Assembly: GCF_946221155.1 (NCBI RefSeq)
Contig: NZ_CAMIAN010000071.1
Location: 1-5,115, forward strand
Direction: 5' to 3'
DNA length: 5,115 bases
Source of the DNA: an uncultured Corynebacterium sp.
Lineage (GTDB): Bacteria; Actinomycetota; Actinomycetes; Mycobacteriales; Mycobacteriaceae
Of the stretch, positions 1 through 5,097 are shown one piece after another. Position 1 is the stretch's first letter; the number at the start of each line of letters is the position of its first letter. The notes under the pieces were generated by a model. It did not search any database, was not told where the DNA came from, and was given only the letters and a program-made list of their open reading frames with translations. The position numbers and the translations under genes are program-made.

Positions 1-303
1 CTTCGCGGGGGTGCGATCCAGCCAGCCGGCGAGTTGCTCGGTATCAAAGACGTTATCCAGGCTGAGCATCTGCTCGCGGTGGTCGACGTTGCGGAACGGA
101 CTGCTGGTGGGTGGGGCGGGCGCGACTTCCTCGGTGGGGGACGCGCCGGTGACGACCTCCGGGTGGGCCTGCTCTAGGTCTTTGAGCTCCTGCAGCAGGG
201 CGTCGAAGTCCGCATCCGAGATCTCCGGTTCACCGTAGTAGTAGAGCTGCCGGTGGTGGCGCACCTGGTCAGCGAGTTCTTGCCAGCGGGATTGAGTACT
301 CAC
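1..303 (-). CDS. ligA: NAD-dependent DNA ligase LigA, N-terminal 101 residues (runs off the left edge)
   Basis: LigA seals nicks in duplex DNA during replication and repair in the cytoplasm, using NAD+ to adenylate its active-site lysine. The translation from GTG at 303 gives the typical LigA start. A helical RWQELADQVRHH segment is followed by YYYGEPEISDADFD at residues 21-34; this is the domain Ia motif that binds the NMN half of NAD+, with Phe at 33 as in other actinobacterial ligases. Next come LEQAHPEVVTGASPT and, at about residues 80-87, MLSLDNVF, which opens the adenylation domain. The catalytic KxDG lysine and the OB, zinc, HhH and BRCT parts lie beyond the window. The family is usually about 650-800 residues, so roughly 15% is present. 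The GTG is chosen because the N-terminus then matches the usual LigA length. It lies 25 bp after the VWA stop codon, so read-through transcription is likely, but a TANNNT box seven bases upstream may also give a leaderless transcript. Identity is near certain; the exact start is less so. Confidence 0.95.
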   Translation of the reverse strand, partial: MSTQSRWQELADQVRHHRQLYYYGEPEISDADFDALLQELKDLEQAHPEVVTGASPTEEVAPAPPTSSPFRNVDHREQMLSLDNVFDTEQLAGWLDRTPAK

Positions 304-326
304 CCCCGCTAGTCTACTTGCGGGGG
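303..326 (-). promoter_or_regulatory. GC-rich hairpin ending on the first base of the ligA start codon
   Basis: Plus-strand CCCCCGC (303-309) and GCGGGGG (320-326) form a perfect 7-bp inverted repeat with a 10-nt loop. In the ligA-sense RNA the 3' arm GCGGGGG contains the only purine-rich, ribosome-site-like stretch, and its last G is the first base of the GTG start codon. In a transcript read through from the VWA gene, this fold would bury the start. There is no T-tract, so it is not a classical terminator. The repeat is seen directly; a role in translation or attenuation is inferred. Confidence 0.5.
311..316 (-). promoter_or_regulatory. Possible -10 box for a leaderless ligA transcript
   Basis: On the minus strand TAGACT (316 to 311) fits the actinobacterial -10 pattern TANNNT and sits exactly seven bases before the ligA GTG, the spacing expected when transcription begins at the start codon. 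No convincing -35 is seen. The box lies in the loop of the hairpin at 303-326, so the two readings (own promoter, or read-through mRNA with an occluded start) compete. Confidence 0.35.
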
Positions 327-338
327 ATCTACTTGCGG
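313..338. repeat. Short direct repeat, 15-bp period, across the VWA stop codon
   Basis: The 11-mer TCTACTTGCGG occurs at 313-323 and again at 328-338. The second copy contains the VWA stop codon and last codons (Arg-Lys-stop read on the minus strand). The first copy lies in the 25-bp VWA-ligA gap. It looks like a small tandem duplication that copied the end of the VWA gene and also duplicated a TAGA box on the ligA strand. Confidence 0.6.
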
Positions 339-2308
339 CGGACTGCGGTGAAGTAGACAGCTACAGCGGCAGCCAGAATGAGAACGAGGACTCCCAGGCC
401 GATGTACAGGATCGTGTTGCTCTGGGAAGCATTGTCGATGTCCTTGGCTTGGGCGTTGGACTCGTCATCGTTGGAGTTGCCGCCCTGTGCGTCGCCGTTG
501 CCGTCGTCGCTGGTTCCTGGCGGCTCGGGGGAGGGCTCCGGCCCGGGCTCTAGGGTTTGACGCCATTCCGGTCCATCTACCTTGTTGCCTTCCACGGCGG
601 TGGACAGGCGGAACTCGATGTCCTTTGCCTGCTTTCCGTTATCGTCGTAGCCCTCAAGGGTGACCATGACGTACCACTGGCCGGCATCCGCAGCTTCGCC
701 CTGTGATATGGACCCTTCACGGTTGCGGTAGAAAACGTACGGCGTACCCACAGCACGTGCGGTGGTGGGGACATCCTTGTCGAGCGTCTGAGTTGTCTCG
801 TCAGATGTGACAATTCGGCGGGGGGACGCGACATAAATGTCACCGTTACGGGAATCGTCCGTGTTCTTCTTGTCGAACTCGACTTCCGCGATGGGGCGCT
901 GGCCCCAGTCGACATTCATGCGGTAGAACTTCGTCTCGCCGGGAACCAGGGTGTCGGACACAGTGCCCGGGGAGATCTCGGTCGCGTTGTTGTACGACGT
1001 GCCGCCGGGGGTCGGCTTCGGCGAGGTGCTCGGCAGCTTGACTTTATCCTTGTCCTTGCCCTTTGGGATCTCACGGTCGTTTTCCGGGCCAGCATCGGCG
1101 CCGTCGACATCGGGAGCAAAACCGATCATGATTTCGACCGGCAGGTCGTGGTTGATTTCGGTACCGGTATGGTTCAGCTTCACGCGATACTCCGTCGGGT
1201 CGCAATCCTCTTCCGGGTCGATAATGACGGTCTCCGCTTCCGGCGGGCCGGGCCAATTCGACCCGCTGTAATGGCCAGAGCCCTTGTCGCTGCAGCTGTC
1301 GTTCTTGTATTCCACGTCCACGTTGTAGTAGATGTGGTCGCCGCCTTCGAAGCCGACGGGAACGAGGTTTGCGGTGACTTGAGCCTGCTTACCTTCCGGA
1401 ACGCTGATGCTGAACCACTTGTCAGCGCCGTCTTCGTTAGTCTCCTTCGGTGCCGGCAGGGTGCTTTGGTAGAGGCCTTCGCCGAGGTAGAACCCGTCGG
1501 TGGCGTTGTCGGCTAGTTGGACTGGTGTGCCTGCGGATTCGTAGTTTCCGGCGACGCGTTGGGCGGCGTCGGTGAGGGCTTCGGTGAGTGCTTCGGTGTC
1601 GTCTGCGGAGGTGTAGGTGCCGCCGGAGACGTCGGAGATGCATTCGAGTTCTTTTTGGGCTTTGTCGTCGACTTTGAATCCGACGGTGTGGATGGCTAGG
1701 TCGATGCCGTCGCCGGCGATGTCTTCGGCGACGTCGCAGACTGGTGGTGGGGCGCAGGTGTCGATGCCGTCGGAGACGAGGATGATGTTGCGCTTGCCGG
1801 AACTGCCGAGTTCCTCGGCGGCCTTTTTGATGGCGTTGCCGATGGGGGTGTAGCCCTTGGGTTCTAGCCCGTTGATTTTGTCCTTGAGGTCTTCGGGCTT
1901 GTTGTTGCCGAGGGAAGCGAGGGTGGTGATGTCTTGGCAGCCTTTGTCGCGGTTGTCCGGGGCGTTGGATTCTTCGGAGCCGTAGGCGATGACTGCGGTT
2001 TGGGCTGAATCGGCGAGGGTGTCGATGGTGTCGTTGGCTGCTTTTTTGGCGGCGTCCATGCGAGTGCCGCCGTCGCCGGTGTCTTTTTCGGCCATAGAGT
2101 CTGAGGCGTCGAGGACGACGGCTACTTTGCTGTCGTCGTTATTCCCGCTGCCTTGTCCGTCCCCGTTGTTGTCGTCTTCGGCGTTAGCGTTGACGGCGAG
2201 GATGGGGAGGAGGGTGATGATGGTGAGGAAGGCGAGTAGCGCGAGGGTGAGGCGCCAGGGTTTTGGTTGTTTCGCTCTGGCCTTGGGGGTGTGGCTAGCG
2301 GGGTGCAA
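329..2308 (-). CDS. Secreted, membrane-anchored von Willebrand factor A (VWA) domain protein
   Basis: A 659-residue predicted cell-envelope protein. Residues 1-43 form a Sec-type signal peptide: a basic stretch to residue 19, a hydrophobic core at 20-39 and a likely cut after ANA at 43. An Asp/Asn/Gly-rich linker follows (44-60). The VWA domain spans about 61-250 with a complete metal-ion adhesion site: DASDS at 67-71, Thr154 in GYTPIG and Asp180 in VSDG. Two beta-rich segments follow (about 265-400 and 439-570) that look alike (NATDGFY... and NNATEIS..., each followed by Trp or Tyr and alternating strands) and resemble pre-peptidase C-terminal-type sandwiches. A Pro/Glu linker (586-598), an acidic linker, a transmembrane helix (632-655) and a terminal RRK anchor it, type I. 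Binding partner and role are unknown; VWA proteins usually bind ligands through the bound metal. The start is TTG, the only start between an upstream in-frame TGA and the signal peptide. Residues 1 to about 283 use markedly different codons from the rest (see findings). Confidence 0.9.
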   Translation of the reverse strand: MHPASHTPKARAKQPKPWRLTLALLAFLTIITLLPILAVNANAEDDNNGDGQGSGNNDDSKVAVVLDASDSMAEKDTGDGGTRMDAAKKAANDTIDTLADSAQTAVIAYGSEESNAPDNRDKGCQDITTLASLGNNKPEDLKDKINGLEPKGYTPIGNAIKKAAEELGSSGKRNIILVSDGIDTCAPPPVCDVAEDIAGDGIDLAIHTVGFKVDDKAQKELECISDVSGGTYTSADDTEALTEALTDAAQRVAGNYESAGTPVQLADNATDGFYLGEGLYQSTLPAPKETNEDGADKWFSISVPEGKQAQVTANLVPVGFEGGDHIYYNVDVEYKNDSCSDKGSGHYSGSNWPGPPEAETVIIDPEEDCDPTEYRVKLNHTGTEINHDLPVEIMIGFAPDVDGADAGPENDREIPKGKDKDKVKLPSTSPKPTPGGTSYNNATEISPGTVSDTLVPGETKFYRMNVDWGQRPIAEVEFDKKNTDDSRNGDIYVASPRRIVTSDETTQTLDKDVPTTARAVGTPYVFYRNREGSISQGEAADAGQWYVMVTLEGYDDNGKQAKDIEFRLSTAVEGNKVDGPEWRQTLEPGPEPSPEPPGTSDDGNGDAQGGNSNDDESNAQAKDIDNASQSNTILYIGLGVLVLILAAAVAVYFTAVRRK

Positions 2309-2320
2309 GGGGGATCAGCG

Positions 2321-2327
2321 CCTTTCT
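2321..2327 (-). promoter_or_regulatory. Ribosome binding site for the VWA gene, unusually distant
   Basis: AGAAAGG on the minus strand (2327 to 2321) is the only Shine-Dalgarno-like stretch before the TTG start at 2308. The gap is 12 nt, longer than usual. An in-frame TGA upstream and no ATG, GTG or TTG within the signal peptide leave TTG as the only possible start. Confidence 0.45.
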
Positions 2328-2490
2328 AAGTACTGCGAGGTTTTGTTTTACAAGGGTGGGACGCAACGCGGCCGCATAATGTTCCCAGCGCGGAAAAAGT
2401 TCCCGATAAAAGAATTTTGTTGTGAAGAAAATACTAGGAAACAAAGCTCTGACCCGCATGAAGAACGTACTGTTTTGAACGATAACGAGG

Positions 2491-2505
2491 GGTGTCCGGG
2501 GCACC
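2491..2505. promoter_or_regulatory. 15-bp dyad, operator-like, next to the exonuclease -10
   Basis: GGTGTCCGGGGCACC is a palindrome around a central G. All pairs match except one T-G (2495 with 2501). It abuts the TATAAAGT box on its upstream side, where a bound repressor or activator would overlap the -35/spacer region. The dyad is seen directly; I do not recognise the cognate regulator. Confidence 0.4.
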
Positions 2506-2507
2506 TA

Positions 2508-2513
2508 TAAAGT
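2508..2513 (+). promoter_or_regulatory. Probable -10 box of a leaderless exonuclease transcript
   Basis: TAAAGT (within TATAAAGT, 2506-2513) fits TANNNT and is followed by exactly seven bases and then ATG at 2521. This spacing is typical of actinobacterial leaderless genes and would place the transcription start at the A of the ATG. A Shine-Dalgarno sequence at proper distance is absent (the nearest, GAGGGG at 2487-2492, is 28 nt away), which fits leaderless translation. No good -35 is visible. Confidence 0.5.
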
Positions 2514-2520
2514 GGTCACC

Positions 2521-3195
2521 ATGACTGCACCGCATTTTGACCCGGCACACATGCTGAGCTTCGACCTGGAAACCACTGGAGTAGACCCGAAGACCGCCCG
2601 CATCGTCACTAGTGCACTCGTGACTATCAAGGGGCGCGAGCGAAACGACATCGAGATGCTCGCCGACCCAGGCGTGGAGATTCCCCAGCAGGCCTCCGAT
2701 GTTCACGGAATCACCACCGAATACGCCCGCGAGCACGGCCAGAACCACGGCGAAGTGCTGGCCAAAACCATCGAGGGTATTCGTGAGGCCTGGCGCTCCG
2801 GTGCCACGCTGATCGTCTACAACGCTGCCTACGACCTCAGTGTCCTACGCGCATTGGAACCCAGCTTTACTGTCGACGGGCCGGTATTCGATCCCTATGT
2901 CGTCGATAGGGCAAAGGATCAGTATCGAAAGGGCAAGCGCACCCTGGAAAGCGTGTGCCAGCACTATGGAGTGAATTTGAACAACGCCCACGAGGCGACG
3001 GCAGATGCGGTGGCCGCCGCTCGCGTGGCATGGATGCTGGCGCGTAAGTATCCCGAGATTACCCAGATGTCAGCGGATGAACTGATGCTGTCCCAGGCCA
3101 CATGGTTCTACGAGTCCCAAAAGGGGCTGCAAGAGTGGTTCCACAAGAAGGGCAAGGACGTGCAGGTCAACACCGCGTGGCCGCTCGCCGAGTAG
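2521..3195 (+). CDS. DEDDh-type 3'-5' exonuclease, DnaQ / Pol III epsilon-like
   Basis: Predicted cytoplasmic 3'-5' exonuclease of the RNase T/DnaQ fold; it removes nucleotides from 3' ends using two metal ions. Counting from ATG 2521 (224 residues), all three Exo motifs are intact. Exo I is FDLETTG (Asp15, Glu17), Exo II is YNAAYDLSVL (Asp105) and Exo III is HEATADAVAA (His157, Asp162), giving the DEDDh set. After the core, which ends near residue 177, about 47 residues continue with an aromatic-rich tail (ATWFYESQKGLQEWFHKKG). I believe similar tails occur in actinobacterial stand-alone epsilon-like proteins. No polymerase-binding, helicase or GIY-YIG domain is present, so this is a stand-alone nuclease, possibly in repair or nucleotide recycling rather than replicative proofreading. 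An in-frame GTG at 2512 would add three residues, but it overlaps the likely -10 box and is therefore less likely. No terminator with a T-tract follows. Confidence 0.9.
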   Translation: MTAPHFDPAHMLSFDLETTGVDPKTARIVTSALVTIKGRERNDIEMLADPGVEIPQQASDVHGITTEYAREHGQNHGEVLAKTIEGIREAWRSGATLIVYNAAYDLSVLRALEPSFTVDGPVFDPYVVDRAKDQYRKGKRTLESVCQHYGVNLNNAHEATADAVAAARVAWMLARKYPEITQMSADELMLSQATWFYESQKGLQEWFHKKGKDVQVNTAWPLAE

Positions 3196-3296
3196 CCTGA
3201 CGAAAACTTATCGCAGCGGCTATTTGTTTCTTATCTTCCCCAAGTAGCACAATAAAGGTGTTAGGGTTCTTCTCCCTGTTTCATCCTGACGCCCAC

Positions 3297-3315
3297 TCGG
3301 CCCCAGCCGGGCTGA
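3297..3315 (+). promoter_or_regulatory. Hairpin in the dctA leader
   Basis: TCGGCCC (3297-3303) pairs with GGGCTGA (3309-3315) through seven pairs, one of them G-U, around the 5-nt loop CAGCC. No T-tract follows on either strand. It could be the 3' end of the exonuclease mRNA, an attenuator for dctA, or an RNA-binding site. Confidence 0.45.
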
Positions 3316-3364
3316 AAGGGAAGTCACTGTCGCGGCAGGGGATGAGGGCCGACGCTTCAAGAAG

Positions 3365-3398
3365 ACATCTGAAAACAGAGAACATCTGAATACACCGA
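3365..3398 (+). repeat. Tandem 17-bp direct repeat upstream of dctA
   Basis: Two adjacent 17-bp units, 3365-3381 and 3382-3398, agree at 14 of 17 positions and share the perfect core ACATCTGAA (3365-3373 and 3382-3390). They end 19 bp before the dctA start. Tandem half-sites of this kind are often bound by response regulators or activators; here they would lie in the transcribed leader unless transcription starts close to the gene. Confidence 0.55.
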
Positions 3399-3409
3399 AA
3401 TGGGGCACT

Positions 3410-3414
3410 AGGGA
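3410..3414 (+). promoter_or_regulatory. dctA ribosome binding site, close to the start
   Basis: AGGGA lies three bases before the ATG at 3418, shorter than the usual 5-9. An in-frame TAG at 3409-3411 and no other start before the first membrane helix make this ATG the only possible start. Confidence 0.5.
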
Positions 3415-3417
3415 TCC

Positions 3418-4947
3418 ATGGACGATAAAAACAATCCCCAGGGCGAAGAGCGCAACGGCGCTGAACGGCACTCATCAGTACCGAGTCCAGCCGACCAGAG
3501 TTCAGCCGGACAAATCTCACAGGAGAAGCGGGAGAAGCAGGCCGCTCCTGGATACGCAGTCGCTTCCACTCCACAGATCGCGGAGTCTAAGAGGGAGAAG
3601 AAGGACAACACCCACTGGCTGTACATCGGTGTGATCATCGCTGTGATCGCCGGCATCATATTTGGTCTGGTGGCACCCGATGTCGCAAAGGGATTCAAAG
3701 AGCTCGGAACCACCTACGTCACGCTGATCAAAATGATCATCCCGCCGGTGATTTTCTGCACGATTGTGCTGGGAATTGGCTCGGTGAGGTCTGCGGCGTC
3801 AGTAGGTAAAGCAGGAAGTATGGCACTGGCCTACTTCATCACGATGTCCACTTTCGCCCTCGCAGTAGGCCTGGTCGTGGGAAACCTGCTGCAGCCGGGC
3901 GAAGGCCTGAACGTTGGAAATACCAGCGGCTTCAACGCCAATAAGGGGCAAGAGACCGGGTTCGTACAAAGCATCATTCCTGAAACCTTCTTCAGCGCCT
4001 TCACCTCAGGCAAGATCCTTCAGGTACTGCTAATCGCCCTGCTGGTCGGCTTCGCAACGCAATCCATGGGTAAGGCCGGCGAGCCGATCCTGGGCTTCGT
4101 GGCCACTCTGCAGAAGCTGGTATTCAAGATCCTGTCCTGGATCCTGTGGCTTGCTCCGATCGGTGCGTTCGGCGCAATGGCTGGCGTGGTAGGCGGCACT
4201 GGTATTAAGGCAGTGCTGCAGCTCGGCATCTTGATCCTAGGCTTCTACATCACCTGCATCATCTTCATCTTCGTGATCCTGGGAACCATCTTGCGAATCT
4301 TCACTGGATTCAATATTTTCAAGCTGGTGAAGTACCTGGGGCGCGAGTACCTGCTTATCTTCGCTACCAGCTCCTCTGAGTCCGCGCTGCCGAACCTGAT
4401 GCGCAAAATGGAACACATCGGCGTGGACAAGTCCACGGTCGGCATCGTCGTGCCGACGGGTTACTCATTCAACCTGGATGGCACTGCGATCTACCTGACC
4501 ATGTCAGCCATCTTTATTTCGGACGCCATGAACGTGCACCTGAGCGTGGGGGATCAGATCAGCTTGTTGATCTTCATGATTATCGCCTCCAAGGGTGCCG
4601 CGGGTGTGTCCGGCGCGGGTATCGCAACCCTGGCTGTCGGTCTGCAATCGCACCGTCCGGAGCTGCTGGACGGCGTGGACATCATCGCCGGCATCGACCG
4701 TTTCATGTCCGAAGCCCGCGCGCTGACCAACTTCTCGGGTAACGCAGTGGCCACCCTGCTCGTTGGCAAGTGGACGCACACCATCGACAAGGAACAGGTC
4801 AAGCGCGTGCTCAATGGCCAGGATCCGTACGTTGGAACCGCAGATGACCATGACGTTGACCTCAAATACCCGTCGGTAAAGAACCCCGCCACCGAGCACT
4901 TGCAGCCGACCCCGCAGGTGAACCTGGACGACTACCGTCAACACTAG
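3418..4947 (+). CDS. dctA: C4-dicarboxylate:cation symporter DctA (DAACS family)
   Basis: A 509-residue inner-membrane carrier that imports succinate, fumarate, malate and similar acids with protons or sodium. The first membrane helix begins near residue 66 (HWLYIGVIIAVIAG), with further helices at about 99-122, 134-156, 198-215, 235-258 and 265-292. The transport core is clear: Ser-rich HP1 tip SSSES (318-322), the TM7 unwound motif GYSFNLDGTA (348-357), HP2 SKGAAGVSGAG (391-401) and TM8 GIDRFMSEARALTN (425-438). At the position where amino-acid carriers of this family have an Asp that binds the substrate amino group, this protein has Ser431, while Arg434 is kept. That pattern matches E. coli DctA and favours dicarboxylates over glutamate or aspartate. 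The N-terminal 65 residues are hydrophilic and highly charged, far longer than the short tail of E. coli DctA. The C-terminus ends DDYRQH; its coding bases are repeated after the stop. It is transcribed alone or from its own leader after the exonuclease. Confidence 0.93.
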   Translation: MDDKNNPQGEERNGAERHSSVPSPADQSSAGQISQEKREKQAAPGYAVASTPQIAESKREKKDNTHWLYIGVIIAVIAGIIFGLVAPDVAKGFKELGTTYVTLIKMIIPPVIFCTIVLGIGSVRSAASVGKAGSMALAYFITMSTFALAVGLVVGNLLQPGEGLNVGNTSGFNANKGQETGFVQSIIPETFFSAFTSGKILQVLLIALLVGFATQSMGKAGEPILGFVATLQKLVFKILSWILWLAPIGAFGAMAGVVGGTGIKAVLQLGILILGFYITCIIFIFVILGTILRIFTGFNIFKLVKYLGREYLLIFATSSSESALPNLMRKMEHIGVDKSTVGIVVPTGYSFNLDGTAIYLTMSAIFISDAMNVHLSVGDQISLLIFMIIASKGAAGVSGAGIATLAVGLQSHRPELLDGVDIIAGIDRFMSEARALTNFSGNAVATLLVGKWTHTIDKEQVKRVLNGQDPYVGTADDHDVDLKYPSVKNPATEHLQPTPQVNLDDYRQH

Positions 4948-4971
4948 CGCGACTACCGCCAGCACTCGCGT
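4930..4971 (+). repeat. 21-bp tandem repeat across the dctA stop codon
   Basis: The 21-bp unit 4930-4950, which contains the end of dctA and its TAG, is followed directly by a second unit at 4951-4971. The units share GACTACCG and CACT and most other positions. Where the first has TAG (4945-4947), the second has TCG. Read in the dctA frame, the second unit again encodes DYRQH. A more diverged relative begins with GCGACT at 5011 and shares GGCGGGCGG (4972-4980 and 5030-5038). Confidence 0.55.
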
Positions 4972-4988
4972 GGCGGGCGGCATGCTGG
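4959..4988. repeat. Inverted repeat CCAGCA/TGCTGG after dctA
   Basis: CCAGCA (4959-4964) and TGCTGG (4983-4988) can pair over a GC-rich 18-nt loop. It is the first of several hairpins in the 168 bp after dctA and the weakest, because of its long loop. Confidence 0.3.
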
Positions 4989-5029
4989 ATGTGAGCGGTC
5001 CCTGCTAGAAGCGACTCCGGCGAGTACAC

Positions 5030-5047
5030 GGCGGGCGGAAGCCTGCC
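5030..5047. other. Hairpin with GGAA (GNRA-type) tetraloop
   Basis: GGCGGGC (5030-5036) pairs with GCCTGCC (5041-5047) through seven pairs, one G-U, around the tetraloop GGAA. GNRA loops are common in structured RNAs when read on the plus strand. Its 3' arm shares three bases with the next hairpin (5045-5066), so the two are partly exclusive. Confidence 0.45.
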
Positions 5048-5066
5048 GGGGCAAGCGAGCCCCGGC
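5045..5066 (+). terminator. Strong GC hairpin after dctA, candidate terminator without T-tract
   Basis: GCCGGGGC (5045-5052) and GCCCCGGC (5059-5066) form a perfect 8-bp all-GC stem with the 6-nt loop AAGCGA, about 100 bp after the dctA stop. No T-run follows on either strand. Actinobacterial terminators often lack one, so termination is plausible but not shown. Confidence 0.4.
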
Positions 5067-5069
5067 CAC

Positions 5070-5097
5070 TACGCGGCAGTGGGGGGACTGCCGCGTA
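5070..5097. ncRNA. Perfect 11-bp stem with a six-G (minus strand six-C) loop; possible RNA element
   Basis: TACGCGGCAGT (5070-5080) and ACTGCCGCGTA (5087-5097) pair perfectly around GGGGGG (5081-5086). On the minus strand the loop is CCCCCC, the mark of the actinobacterial 6C RNA class, which has two stem-loops with C-rich loops. Only one such loop lies in the window; a second would have to be to the right of 5115. An alternative stem CCACT/AGTGG (5066-5070 with 5078-5082) competes with it, and the element may simply be a terminator. The assignment to 6C is a guess from one hairpin. Confidence 0.25.

Larger units (their letters stand above)
2309..2511. promoter_or_regulatory. Divergent, partly AT-rich intergenic region between VWA and exonuclease genes
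   Basis: About 200 bp with no credible gene. The stretch 2395-2450 is clearly AT-richer than its surroundings, as expected for divergent promoters. On the minus strand, CATTAT (2381 to 2376) or TAGTAT (2436 to 2431) could be -10 boxes for the VWA gene, but neither has a good -35. GTTCCC is repeated at 2381-2386 and 2399-2404, 18 bp apart. The plus-strand elements for the exonuclease (dyad and -10) are listed separately. Confidence 0.4.
3196..3417 (+). promoter_or_regulatory. dctA upstream region and leader (no gene seen)
   Basis: This 222-bp stretch holds no convincing ORF. A possible -10, TATCTT (3232-3237), has a weak TTATCG (3208-3213) 18 bp upstream; if used, the dctA leader would be about 170 nt. 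The leader contains a GC-rich hairpin (3297-3315), whose outer flanks TTTCA (about 3280-3284) and TGAAA (3313-3317) could form a competing stem, and a tandem 17-bp repeat (3365-3398). A length and structure of this kind suggest regulation, as expected for an inducible carbon-source transporter, but the promoter itself is only a guess. Confidence 0.3.

Noticed and set aside
11..238. A plus-strand reading frame opposite ligA
   Set aside because: The minus strand encodes clear LigA motifs throughout, and the plus product is Ser/Arg-rich with no domain.
1019..1039. LPSTS in the VWA protein (residues 425-429) as a sortase signal
   Set aside because: It is not LPxTG, lies in the middle of the protein, and is not followed by a hydrophobic helix; the real anchor is the C-terminal helix at residues 632-655.
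2421..2436. TGTGA-N6-TACTA as a GlxR/CRP-type operator
   Set aside because: Only the left half-site fits; the right half differs from TCACA at most positions.
2399..2450. AT-rich stretch as a replication origin or integration site
   Set aside because: No iterated DnaA-box-like or attachment-site-like repeat is present; divergent promoters explain it.
1989..2510. A 173-codon plus-strand reading frame opposite the start of the VWA gene and across the intergenic region
   Set aside because: It lies antisense to the signal peptide and VWA domain, its product has low complexity (Ser, Ala, Leu, Arg), and it arises from the C-rich third positions of the VWA gene.
3297..3315. Intrinsic terminator of the exonuclease gene
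   Set aside because: The stem is good but no T-run follows and it lies about 100 bp after the stop codon, so I list it only as a leader hairpin.
4504..4983. A 159-codon minus-strand reading frame opposite the 3' half of dctA
   Set aside because: dctA is unambiguous in this stretch, with all its family motifs, and the antisense product has no recognisable domain; it is a shadow of high GC content.
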